From Acidaminococcaceae bacterium (GTDB lineage: Bacteria > Bacillota > Negativicutes > Acidaminococcales > Acidaminococcaceae): a DNA stretch of 64,000 nucleotides. The stretch is taken from the NCBI GenBank assembly GCA_944390935.1, contig CALXRU010000002.1, positions 62,001 to 126,000 of the forward strand. Reading direction: 5' to 3'. This document shows positions 44,575 to 52,544 of the stretch, in pieces; the first letter of the stretch is position 1, and each line of letters opens with the position of its first letter. Under the pieces are notes generated by a model. That model was not told the origin of the DNA, searched no databases, and saw nothing but the letters and a program-made list of their open reading frames with translations. Position numbers and translations under genes: made by a program.

Positions 44575-45308
44575 TGCACAGATTTTTTATTCCGCGCCCG
44601 TACGCGGACGAGATGGAAATAGACGGCATTGACGCGCGCCACATTTACACGGTTTTAAAAATGAAGCCGGGCGAGAAGGTGCAGATTGTAAGCGACGACG
44701 GCGTTACCGCGCTGGCGCAGATTACGGAAACCGCACTGGGGCGCACTGTTGTAAAATGCCTTGAGGTTATTGCCGAAAGCCACGAACCGGCGGTTAAGAT
44801 TACGCTGGCGCAGGGGCTTGTAAAGGGCGAAAAAATGGATTTTATCATACAGAAGGCGGTGGAACTTGGCGTAAACCGGATTGTGCCGCTGGCGATGGAA
44901 CACAGCGTGGTGCGTTACGATGGTGATAAGGCTGCCAAAAAACGCGAGCGCTGGCAGAAGATTGCCGAAAGCGCCGCTAAGCAGAGCAAGCGCGATATTA
45001 TCCCCGAAGTGGCGGCGGTGACAACGATGGACAGGCTGATGTCGGAGTGCGATTGCACTACCAAAATCATTGCCTACGAATGTGAAGATAAGCAGGGTTT
45101 GAAGCAGGCGTTGCGTGCTGACCAGCAGACGGACAGTATTCTGGTTATTATCGGGCCGGAAGGCGGCATCAGCGAGGCAGAGCTTAACACTGCCCGCGCA
45201 GGCGGGGCGGTGCCGGTAAGTTTGGGCAGGCGCATTTTGCGTGCCGAAACCGCAGGGGTGACTGCTTTAAGCGCGATTTTATACGAATTTGACGAACTGG
45301 GAGGCTGA
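44574..45308 (+). CDS. rsmE: 16S rRNA (uracil1498-N3)-methyltransferase
   Basis: RsmE methylates U1498 of 16S rRNA. The 244-residue SPOUT-family protein has an N-terminal PUA-like domain (HRFFIPRP, HIYTVLKMKPGEKV) and the C-terminal knotted fold with EKMDFIIQKAVELGVN, IGPEGGISEAEL and SLGRRILRAETAG. prmA-rsmE-mtaB is a common Firmicutes order. Confidence 0.96.
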   Translation: MHRFFIPRPYADEMEIDGIDARHIYTVLKMKPGEKVQIVSDDGVTALAQITETALGRTVVKCLEVIAESHEPAVKITLAQGLVKGEKMDFIIQKAVELGVNRIVPLAMEHSVVRYDGDKAAKKRERWQKIAESAAKQSKRDIIPEVAAVTTMDRLMSECDCTTKIIAYECEDKQGLKQALRADQQTDSILVIIGPEGGISEAELNTARAGGAVPVSLGRRILRAETAGVTALSAILYEFDELGG

Positions 45309-45310
45309 AC

Positions 45311-46618
45311 ATGGCAAAAATTGCATTTTATACGCTGGGCTGCAAGGTTAATCAGGCCGACACCGCCAGCATGGAAAAACTGTTCTTGCGCGCAGGCCAC
45401 CAGATTGTCAGCTTTGACGGCGACGCCGATGTGTACATTATAAATACCTGCGTCGTTACCAACACCGGCCAGCGCAAATCGCGCCAGACTATTCACCGCG
45501 CCATCCGCAAGAACCCCAACGCGGTAATTGTGGTTACGGGCTGCTATCCGCAGACGGCGGCGGAAGAAGTAAAAGCCATTGCCGGTGTGGATTTGATTAT
45601 TGGCAACCAGGACCGCGCGCAGATTGTAAAACTGGTGGAAGAACGCTTGCAGCACAGGCAGGTTGATACTTTTGACGCCGTGCACAAACTGACGGCAAGC
45701 ACCGAGTTTGAAGAAATGGCGGCTGGCGACATTACCGATAAAACCCGTGCTTTTTTAAAGATTCAGGAAGGCTGCAACCAGTTCTGCACCTACTGCATTA
45801 TCCCGTATGCACGCGGGCCGCTACGTTCGCGCAGCCTGTCAGGCATCCGCACGGAAACAGAGCGCCTTGTAAGCGCAGGGTTTAAAGAGATTGTGCTTAT
45901 CGGCATCCACCTGGGCTGCTACGGCAAGGAAAACCCCGGCGGTGCGACTTTGTACGATGCAGTAAAAACAGTTCTGGCTGTGCCGGGCGTTCAGCGCGTA
46001 CGTTTAGGCTCGCTGGAATCTGTCGAAGTTGAGCCGCGTTTGCTGGAGCTTATGTGTGAGGACAGCCGTTTTTGCAGGCACCTGCATTTGCCGCTGCAAT
46101 CGGGCTGCGACAAAATTTTGCAGTACATGCACCGCCCTTACAGCACGTCAAAATTCAAATCGCTTCTGGCGGATATCAGGGCGGCTGTGCCGGATATTGC
46201 CGTTACGACAGACGTTATTGTGGGCTTCCCCGGCGAAACGGAAGAAGATTTTGCCGCGACCTGTGAGTTTGCCGAAGGCTGCGGCTTCAGTAAAATGCAC
46301 ATCTTTCCGTTTTCGTCCCGCAAGGGGACGCCTGCCGAAAAATTTGCAGGCGCTGTAACGGAAGCAGTTAAAAAAGACCGCGCCGACGCTTTGGGCAAAA
46401 TTGACGAAGCCATGCACCGCAGCTTTTTACAGGGCATGGTGGGGCAAACGGCGGAAGTTTTGTTTGAACAGCCAGCGGGCGAGTATTTTGAAGGCCTGAG
46501 CGGCAACTACCAGCGCGTTTTTGTAAAAAGCGAAGGCAAAAATCTGGGCGGCGAGATTCTGCCGGTAAAAATAACTGCGTTTGACGGCGAAAAGCTGCTT
46601 GGCGAACTGATAAAATAA
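45311..46618 (+). CDS. mtaB: tRNA (t6A37)-methylthiotransferase MtaB
   Basis: MtaB is a radical-SAM enzyme that methylthiolates t6A37 of tRNAs. The 435-residue protein has TLGCKVNQADTASM and INTCVVTNTGQRKSRQ in the N-terminal domain, the radical-SAM cysteines GCNQFCTYCIIPYARGP, and a C-terminal TRAM-like end. The T-N-T-G-Q-R-K-S-R form separates it from MiaB. It begins 2 bp after rsmE. Confidence 0.94.
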   Translation: MAKIAFYTLGCKVNQADTASMEKLFLRAGHQIVSFDGDADVYIINTCVVTNTGQRKSRQTIHRAIRKNPNAVIVVTGCYPQTAAEEVKAIAGVDLIIGNQDRAQIVKLVEERLQHRQVDTFDAVHKLTASTEFEEMAAGDITDKTRAFLKIQEGCNQFCTYCIIPYARGPLRSRSLSGIRTETERLVSAGFKEIVLIGIHLGCYGKENPGGATLYDAVKTVLAVPGVQRVRLGSLESVEVEPRLLELMCEDSRFCRHLHLPLQSGCDKILQYMHRPYSTSKFKSLLADIRAAVPDIAVTTDVIVGFPGETEEDFAATCEFAEGCGFSKMHIFPFSSRKGTPAEKFAGAVTEAVKKDRADALGKIDEAMHRSFLQGMVGQTAEVLFEQPAGEYFEGLSGNYQRVFVKSEGKNLGGEILPVKITAFDGEKLLGELIK

Positions 46619-46720
46619 TAAATAATTTGCCGGATTTGAAAGGGTTTTTAACAAATTTGGCGAATTTAACAAAAGTTAGTAAATTAACAGCAAATCCTTA
46701 AACAGCGAGGAGGTAAAAAT

Positions 46721-47056
46721 ATGAACGATTGCGTATTCTGCCGTATTATTTCCGGTGAAATCCCTTCCGAAAGAATATACGAAGACGATAAAATGATTGT
46801 TATCCGCGACGCCGCGCCCGCTGCGCCCGTACACGTACTGATGATTCCGAAGGAGCATACCGAAAACATTGTTGCCGCTGACCCGGAGCTTGTTAAACAC
46901 ATGCTCGGCAAGGTAAAAATGCTCAGCGAAAAACTCGGCGTAAGCGAAAAAGGCTTCCGCATCGTTGTCAACACCGGCGACGAGGGCGGCCAGACCGTCC
47001 ATCACCTGCATATTCATCTTTTGGGCGGTAAAATGCTCGGTTGGCCTCCGTGCTGA
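46721..47056 (+). CDS. hinT: HIT family purine nucleotide hydrolase
   Basis: HinT-like proteins hydrolyse purine phosphoramidates. The 111-residue protein has CVFCRIISGEIPSERIYED at the N-terminus and the histidine triad HHLHIHLLGG at the C-terminus. ATG follows a strong GAGGAGG. Its stop codon directly abuts the rpsU promoter. Confidence 0.94.
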   Translation: MNDCVFCRIISGEIPSERIYEDDKMIVIRDAAPAAPVHVLMIPKEHTENIVAADPELVKHMLGKVKMLSEKLGVSEKGFRIVVNTGDEGGQTVHHLHIHLLGGKMLGWPPC

Positions 47057-47085
47057 TTGACAAACGCCGTGCCGTGAGGTATAAT
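47057..47085 (+). promoter_or_regulatory. Consensus promoter of rpsU
   Basis: TTGACA (47057-47062) and TATAAT (47080-47085) are exactly 17 bp apart. Confidence 0.92.
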
Positions 47086-47093
47086 TAAACGGT

Positions 47094-47176
47094 GAGATTA
47101 TATGCTTCGGAGAGCAATCTCAAAGCATATAAATTGTATATACACTTCCCTAAGTGTGTGGAGGGAGGGAGATCAG
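47094..47176 (+). promoter_or_regulatory. Structured 5' leader of rpsU
   Basis: GAGATT (47094-47099) pairs with AATCTC (47116-47121), and ATATGCTT (47100-47107) pairs with AAGCATAT (47123-47130). The two stems interleave, so they are alternative folds or a tight pseudoknot. Closer to the start, ACACTT and AAGTGT form a hairpin with a CCCT loop, and CTTCCCT could also pair with the GGAGGGAGGGAG ribosome-binding site. Translational control, perhaps by S21, is inferred. Confidence 0.55.
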
Positions 47177-47353
47177 ATGGCAGAAATTAAAGTTGGCAAA
47201 AACGAAACTCTTGACAGCGCACTGCGCAGATTCAAAAGAGCTACCCAAAAAGCCGGCATCCTTTCTGAAGTAAGAAAACGCGAACACTATGAAAAACCGA
47301 GCGTTCAGCGCAAAAAGAAATCCGAAGCCGCAAGAAAACGTAAATCCAGATAA
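47177..47353 (+). CDS. rpsU: 30S ribosomal protein S21
   Basis: S21 is a small basic protein of the 30S subunit. The 58-residue protein has [20 protein letters not shown] and a C-terminal run of Lys/Arg ([15 protein letters not shown]). ATG 47177 follows GGAGGGAGGGAG. The longer frame from 47102 lies in the leader. yqeY follows, as in many Firmicutes. Confidence 0.97.
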   Translation: MAEIKVGKNETLDSALRRFKRATQKAGILSEVRKREHYEKPSVQRKKKSEAARKRKSR

Positions 47354-47368
47354 TGGGGGCGCGTGCAG

Positions 47369-47812
47369 ATGTCAATTAAAGATCAGCTGACAGAAGATAT
47401 GAAGCAGGCCATGAAGGCCCACAACAAAGTGGCGCTGGAAACTATCCGCATGGCGCGCGCAAATATCAAAAACGTCGAGATCAATGACAAAAAAGAACTT
47501 ACTGAAGACGAAGTAATTGCAGTTTTGATGAAAGAAGTTAAGATGCGGCAGGATTCCCTCGCGGAATTTGAAAAAGCTAACCGCACCGATCTTATAGAAC
47601 AAGCCAAAGCTGAGATTGAAGTTCTGCAAAAATATCTTCCGGCAGCAATGGAAGATGACGAACTTGAAGCCCTTGTTAAGGCAGTAATTGCCGAAACGGG
47701 CGCAGCCAGCATGAAGGACATGGGCAAGGTAATGCCGAAGGTTATTGCCAAAGCCGGTGGCCGTGCCGATGGCAAACGCATCAATGCTATGGTTAAACAA
47801 CTTTTACAGTAA
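47369..47812 (+). CDS. yqeY: GatB/YqeY domain protein
   Basis: YqeY-family proteins share a helical tail domain with GatB and other tRNA-dependent amidotransferase parts. Their function is unclear, although a role with tRNA or aminoacylation is often suggested. The 147-residue protein has DQLTEDMKQAMKAHNK, MARANIKNVEIN, LPAAMEDDELEALVKAVI and DMGKVMPKVIAKAGGRADGK. ATG 47369 is preferred over GTG 47363 given the GGGGG nine nucleotides upstream. Two terminators follow. Confidence 0.93.
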   Translation: MSIKDQLTEDMKQAMKAHNKVALETIRMARANIKNVEINDKKELTEDEVIAVLMKEVKMRQDSLAEFEKANRTDLIEQAKAEIEVLQKYLPAAMEDDELEALVKAVIAETGAASMKDMGKVMPKVIAKAGGRADGKRINAMVKQLLQ

Positions 47813-47827
47813 GTAAAGCCAATGCTT

Positions 47828-47864
47828 AATAACAGGACCGTACCAACGGCCCTGTTATTTTTTG
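47828..47864 (+). terminator. Terminator after yqeY
   Basis: AATAACAGG and CCTGTTATT form the outer stem, with CCGT/ACGG inside. TTTTTTG follows. Confidence 0.9.
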
Positions 47865-47867
47865 TAT

Positions 47868-47905
47868 GAAAAAAGGAGTGGTGAAAGCCACTCCTTTTTC
47901 ATTTT
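47868..47905. terminator. Second, bidirectional terminator
   Basis: GAAAAAAGGAGTGG and CCACTCCTTTTTC form a long stem with A and T runs on opposite sides, so it can work on both strands. It would also stop any read-through of tracrRNA 2 toward yqeY. Confidence 0.85.
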
Positions 47906-48034
47906 ATAAAACTATTTTAATATTTATTTACTATGCAAAACATTTAAGGTAAAATATAAATAAGCCATTGCAATGCAATGGCTTAAAGGCGGATTAACGG
48001 GATACCGCCATACCCTACGGCATAAATAGCCTTA

Positions 48035-48068
48035 TCTTAGAACTATTGTTGGATATTGATAAACTCAC
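48035..48068 (-). repeat. Proximal anti-repeat of tracrRNA 2
   Basis: Read on the + strand, it matches the array 2 repeat through TGTTGGATATTGATAAACT, with divergence at both ends (TCTTAGAACTAT against GTTTTAGTACTC, and CTCAC at the end). Confidence 0.85.
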
Positions 48069-48084
48069 AAGTTTGCAATAAATG

Positions 48085-48114
48085 GTTTTCTGTTGGATAT
48101 TGATAAACCTACAC
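48085..48114 (-). repeat. Second repeat copy upstream of cas9 with a 6-nt deletion
   Basis: On the + strand it starts GTTTTCTGTTGGATATTG and ends AAACCTACAC. This is the array 2 repeat missing the six bases AGTACT after GTTTT, with one further change (CTTACAC to CCTACAC). It is 16 bp from the proximal anti-repeat. Confidence 0.85.
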
Positions 48115-48137
48115 AACAGTAATTCTAATTTGTATTT

Positions 48138-48166
48138 ATTTTAACATTGGTCAAACTGCATGTCAA
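48138..48166 (-). promoter_or_regulatory. Promoter of tracrRNA 2 (minus strand)
   Basis: On the minus strand, TTGACA (48166-48161) and TAAAAT (48143-48138) are 17 bp apart. A + strand TATAAT (48167-48172), possibly the cas9 -10 box, directly abuts its -35 box. Confidence 0.82.
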
Positions 48167-48190
48167 TATAATAAGAATAGGAGAATTGTT

Positions 48191-51100
48191 ATGGAAAGAA
48201 AATATGGGATAGGTCTGGATATTGGTATTGGTTCAGTTGGTTATGCCGTTATTTCCAGAACAAATAATTTAGATGCGCGTATAGAAGATATAGGCGTAAG
48301 ATTATTTGATTCCGGTGAAAATATCCGCCAAAAAGCAAGCAATGCACAGGAAAGGCGTGGATACAGAAGTACACGCCGATTGCTTCGCAGAAGAAAACAC
48401 CGTAAAGAACGTATTAAAAAATTCTTTTTAAAAATAAAATTAATGAATGAAATGCAATTAAAAGCATGGCAGGAACAAAATGGCAATCAAAATGTCCTGC
48501 AAATAAGAATAAAAGGTTTAAATGAAAAATTAACACCTGAAGAAATTTTGGATTGCATTATCCATATTTGTAACCGGCGTGGGTATCGTGAATTTTACGG
48601 TGAAGATTCTAAAAAAGAAAACACCAATAAAGATGAACTGCAAAAAATTGAAGGCGGATTAGCAAGCTTTGATGAAATTTATCAATTCGGCGGGTATAAA
48701 TCTGTTGCAGAAATGTTAATTAATGACCCTGCTTTTAGAACTGAAACATCTTTTGCTGATTATCGTAACCATAAAAATGCAGAGCGTTATATTTTAATTA
48801 AAAGAGAATTTGTAAAAAAAGAACTGGAAGATATTTTAAATAAACAAAGTGAATATTATCCGCAGCTTACGGCAAATAATATTAGAATTATTTGCGATGA
48901 TATGGTTTTTGCTCAAAGAGATTTTGAAACAGGCCCCGGCAACGAAGACGATAAAACCAGAAGATTTATGGGGTTTATTGACAGTATCGGCCAGTGCATG
49001 TATTACAAAGATGAAAAAAGAGCTTACAGAAGCACAGTTATAGCTGATATTTATGCGTTGGTAAATTGCTTGTCGCAGCTTTCGTTTGTAAATACGGAAA
49101 CAGGGGAAATTTTACTGCCAGAAAATGTTGCGAAAGAGATAATTGATACTGCTCTTGTAAATGCTTCAATAACAGAAAATGATATAAAAAATATTTTGAA
49201 ACAAAATAAATTAGAAATGCGTAAGCCGGGTAAACTTGAAGTTACAGTACCTGACACAATTAGAACATTAAAAACTTTGAAAGCAGTTTTAACTAATGCC
49301 GGTTATAAATATGAAGAATTAATAAAAGAAAATCAGTTCGATATTAACAATCCTTCAAAATTACATCAATTGTGCTTATTACTGTCTGAAAATATTACAC
49401 CGGCGCGTAGAATAAGAGCTTTAAAAGCAAAAGGGTGGAACGAAAAATTACAGAAAGAAGTTATCCGTAAAAAATTTGGTGGCACGGCAAGCGTGTGCGA
49501 AAAATATATGGTTGAGGCAATTGAAGCCTTTAAACGTGGAGAAACTTATGGTAATTTTCAAGCACGCATGCTTAAAGAAAGAGAAGATGCTCTGCCTGAT
49601 ATAGAAAAACAAAAATATCTTGCACCGTTTGACAAAAAAGTTGACGAAGAACTTGTAAAGAATACAGTTGTTTTTAAAGCTGTAAATGAAACACGCAAAA
49701 TTTTAAATGAGCTTATCAGAAAATATGGTTCACCTGAATATATTAATATTGAGGTTGCCGATGATTTAGGGCGCAGTTTTAAAGAACGTGCTAAAATTAT
49801 CAAACGCATTAATGATAACAAAAAAGATAAAGATAAAATTGCAAATAAGTTAATTGAACTCGGCCTTCGTAAAGAAGGAGAAGTAAAGCCTTTCGATATT
49901 GAAAGGTACCGTTTATGGGAAGAACAGGAAGGCAAAGATTTATATACGGGTGAGGTCATTCCTGTAGAAAAAATATTAAGCGGTATTTATGACGTTGACC
50001 ATATAGTGCCTTTTTCTCTTATTTTAGATGATACTTTACAAAATAAAGCGCTGGTTAATTTAGGAGTTAACAGGCAGCAAAAAGGGCAGCAGGTGCCTTT
50101 GGGCTATTTAAGCAGTGCGGACAAAGAGGATTATTTAAAACGGGTTAATACTTTATTTAAGAAAAAGAAGATAAGCATTAAAAAATATAAATATTTAACC
50201 TTATCTAATTTATATGGCAACAGAGATTTGCTTTCAGAATGGAAATCCAGAAACATTAACGATACAAGGTATATTACAAGATTTTTGGTAAATTATTTAT
50301 CTGCTAATTTATTGTTTAACAGCGATAAAGCTAAAAATGTTTTTGGTGTAAAAGGCATAATAACTTCAAGAATGAGAAGGTTATGGCTTAATAAAAAAAC
50401 ATGGGGCGATGAACAGAAAAACAGGGATAATAATTTACACCATGCGGCAGATGCTATAGTAATTGCCAATTTAACACCTGCATATCTTGAGATTGCCAGT
50501 GATAAAATTAAGCTTGACAGAATCTATAAAGATTACCATAAACGCATAAGCGATGAATATTTAATTTATTTAGGTAAAGCAGTTAATAAAATGGTTAAAT
50601 ATTACGGCTTTAATAAAGAATACGCCGAAAAACTTTTGGCAACACCATACAGCCGTGTGCCTGCCATGATAAGAAATATAGCAGATGAAGTTGATATACG
50701 TTTGTGGGACAATAGCCTTGAATTTTATAAAGATGTAAGTGAAGAACAGTTTTATAAAAATGTAAAGGCTTTTTATAAAGATGATGCAGCTTTTGCAGAC
50801 AGCATAAAACCGGTACTTGTTTCGTACAAGCAAAACAAAAAATATCAGGGGAAATTTACAAAAGATAATCCGCTGAAGAAAAAAGAGATAAATAGTTCTT
50901 CTATCGAAAAAGTTGATAGTCTTGGCAATGTAAATGTTTTAGATGCAAAAAAATATTATTGTGTAGAAATTTATGAAGATATTAAAGATAAAACTTCTTT
51001 AAGGGGAATAAGATATGTTGATTTAAAAAAGCAAAACAAAAAATTATATCTTGTAAGTTCTAAGCCAGCCGATTATAAAAAACATGTTATGTATTTATTT

Positions 51101-51343
51101 GCTAATGATTACATTGAAGTTTTTTCTGATGATGGAAATTTGAAGTTTAAGGGATATTATAAAAGTGTTGAAGCGATAACTAGAAATTTATTAACTTATA
51201 AATTTAATAATTCAACTAAAGAATTACACAAAAGAATAGGTAAAAAAGATATAGTAAAAAAATATTACGTTGATATACTTGGTAAAATTGGCGGTGAAAT
51301 TAAATGTTCCGTACCGTTTTTATCACTAAAGGACAATATTTAA
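48191..51343 (+). CDS. cas9: Cas9 endonuclease, system 2 (compact, II-C-like)
   Basis: The second Cas9 is 1050 residues and clearly different from the first. RuvC-I is KYGIGLDIGIGSVGYAVIS (Asp10), then the arginine-rich bridge QERRGYRSTRRLLRRRKHRK. RuvC-II is INIEVADDLG (Glu521). HNH is YDVDHIVPFS (Asp603-His604) with GVNRQQKGQQ downstream. RuvC-III is NLHHAADAIVIAN (His750/His751 to Asp754). All catalytic residues are present. The start has an ideal AGGAG at 8 nt. The last 40 bp overlap cas1. With only cas1 and cas2 following, and a size near 1050, it fits type II-C. Confidence 0.97.
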   Translation: MERKYGIGLDIGIGSVGYAVISRTNNLDARIEDIGVRLFDSGENIRQKASNAQERRGYRSTRRLLRRRKHRKERIKKFFLKIKLMNEMQLKAWQEQNGNQNVLQIRIKGLNEKLTPEEILDCIIHICNRRGYREFYGEDSKKENTNKDELQKIEGGLASFDEIYQFGGYKSVAEMLINDPAFRTETSFADYRNHKNAERYILIKREFVKKELEDILNKQSEYYPQLTANNIRIICDDMVFAQRDFETGPGNEDDKTRRFMGFIDSIGQCMYYKDEKRAYRSTVIADIYALVNCLSQLSFVNTETGEILLPENVAKEIIDTALVNASITENDIKNILKQNKLEMRKPGKLEVTVPDTIRTLKTLKAVLTNAGYKYEELIKENQFDINNPSKLHQLCLLLSENITPARRIRALKAKGWNEKLQKEVIRKKFGGTASVCEKYMVEAIEAFKRGETYGNFQARMLKEREDALPDIEKQKYLAPFDKKVDEELVKNTVVFKAVNETRKILNELIRKYGSPEYINIEVADDLGRSFKERAKIIKRINDNKKDKDKIANKLIELGLRKEGEVKPFDIERYRLWEEQEGKDLYTGEVIPVEKILSGIYDVDHIVPFSLILDDTLQNKALVNLGVNRQQKGQQVPLGYLSSADKEDYLKRVNTLFKKKKISIKKYKYLTLSNLYGNRDLLSEWKSRNINDTRYITRFLVNYLSANLLFNSDKAKNVFGVKGIITSRMRRLWLNKKTWGDEQKNRDNNLHHAADAIVIANLTPAYLEIASDKIKLDRIYKDYHKRISDEYLIYLGKAVNKMVKYYGFNKEYAEKLLATPYSRVPAMIRNIADEVDIRLWDNSLEFYKDVSEEQFYKNVKAFYKDDAAFADSIKPVLVSYKQNKKYQGKFTKDNPLKKKEINSSSIEKVDSLGNVNVLDAKKYYCVEIYEDIKDKTSLRGIRYVDLKKQNKKLYLVSSKPADYKKHVMYLFANDYIEVFSDDGNLKFKGYYKSVEAITRNLLTYKFNNSTKELHKRIGKKDIVKKYYVDILGKIGGEIKCSVPFLSLKDNI

Positions 51344-52200
51344 CGGTTAAAGATGAGTGGCTGCTTATTAATTACGGAGACATGGTTAAAAAAGTTCCTT
51401 TAAGTGATATTAAAAATCTTTTTATAGATAATGTGTATATTAATATATCGGCATATGCCTTGCAAAAACTGGCAAAGTATGGCATTAATGCCATACTTTG
51501 CGATGATACACATTTGCCGTGTTGTAACCTTTTGCCATTAAATACGCATTATAGGCCTTATGGTGTATTAAAAAAGCAAATTGCTTTAACGGATACATTT
51601 AAAAATTTACTGTGGCAGCGTATTGTTAAGGCAAAAATTATAAATCAGGGTACAGCATTAAAAATGAGTGGGGCAGGCACAAAGGTTTGTGAGCGTATGC
51701 AACAATTAGCACAGGAAGTATTAAGCGGCGATACCGGCAACCGTGAGGGCATTGCTGCCAAAATGTTTTTTAGGAATTTTTATGGTTGTGATTTTATCAG
51801 GTTTGAAAATGACATAATTAATATAGCGCTTAATTATGGTTATGCGGTTATACGTTCATCTGTGGCGCGTTCGCTGTGTGCTTATGGCTATAATTGTGCT
51901 TTGGGAATACATCATATTAGTGAAACCAATCCATTTAATCTTGCGGATGATTTAATGGAACCTTTACGTCCGTTAGCAGATATATGGGTTTGGCAAAATA
52001 ATGAAGATTTAGTTGATACTTTGACAAAAAATAATAAAATAGGGCTTGCCAATATTATAAACGGAGATATAGCATGCGGTAATAAAATGATGAAAGTACA
52101 TAATGCGGTTGATAAATATATAGCAAGTTTAACGACAGCTATTGATAATGCTGATGTTAATAAACTGATAATACCAATAATAGGAGAAAAATTTGTATAA
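51304..52200 (+). CDS. cas1: Cas1 integrase, system 2
   Basis: This 298-residue Cas1 has the N-terminal FRTVFITKGQYLTVKDEWL beta domain. The catalytic region is NREGIAAKMFFRNFYG (Glu), followed by LGIHHISETNPFNLADDLM (His, acidic residues) and EPLRPLADIWVW. It overlaps cas9 by 40 bp and cas2 by 8 bp, pointing to strong translational coupling. It is clearly distinct from the system 1 Cas1, so the loci are not recent duplicates of each other. Confidence 0.96.
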   Translation: MFRTVFITKGQYLTVKDEWLLINYGDMVKKVPLSDIKNLFIDNVYINISAYALQKLAKYGINAILCDDTHLPCCNLLPLNTHYRPYGVLKKQIALTDTFKNLLWQRIVKAKIINQGTALKMSGAGTKVCERMQQLAQEVLSGDTGNREGIAAKMFFRNFYGCDFIRFENDIINIALNYGYAVIRSSVARSLCAYGYNCALGIHHISETNPFNLADDLMEPLRPLADIWVWQNNEDLVDTLTKNNKIGLANIINGDIACGNKMMKVHNAVDKYIASLTTAIDNADVNKLIIPIIGEKFV

Positions 52201-52516
52201 CAGGTTTATGCGTATTATAGTAATGTTTGATTTACCAACCGCAACTACAGAAGATAAAAGAGAGTATCTGCATTTCCGTACAGGTTTAATTAAACTTGGG
52301 TTTGATATGCTGCAATATTCTGTTTACAGCAGAATAACGCGCAATAATGATGATGCGAGAAAATATATAAACAAAGTCAAGGCAATTTTACCGCCTGTAG
52401 GCTCGGTGCGTGTATTGCAGGTTACAGAAAAACAGTATGCCGGTATGATTATTATGCTTGGCGATAAAACGCCGACAGAAAATTTATTGACTACGGAAGA
52501 TTTAATTGAATTGTAA
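52193..52516 (+). CDS. cas2: Cas2, system 2
   Basis: The 107-residue protein has MRIIVMFDLPTATTEDK, KLGFDMLQYSVYSRI and VRVLQVTEKQYAGMI, the type II Cas2 pattern. The likely start is TTG 52193, since AGGAG lies 6 nt upstream. ATG 52208 is possible but has no site. The array begins only 28 bp after the stop codon. Confidence 0.95.
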   Translation: MYNRFMRIIVMFDLPTATTEDKREYLHFRTGLIKLGFDMLQYSVYSRITRNNDDARKYINKVKAILPPVGSVRVLQVTEKQYAGMIIMLGDKTPTENLLTTEDLIEL

Positions 52517-52544
52517 TCTGTATGTGGTGTAAAATAAAGTTAAG

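Larger units (their letters stand above)
47952..48131 (-). ncRNA. tracrRNA of system 2, divergent from cas9
   Basis: On the minus strand this RNA would run from about 48131 to 47952. It carries two anti-repeats (complements of 48085-48114 and 48035-48068). Then come a nexus-like GGC/GCC hairpin, a GGCGG/CCGCC hairpin and a terminator AAGCCATTG / CAATGGCTT (47962-47984) with a T-rich tail. The proximal anti-repeat (48035-48068) pairs with most of the array 2 repeat, including its 5' GUUUUAGUAC part, with a few mismatches. The order anti-repeat, nexus, hairpins, terminator is that of known type II tracrRNAs. Ends are estimates. Confidence 0.87.
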
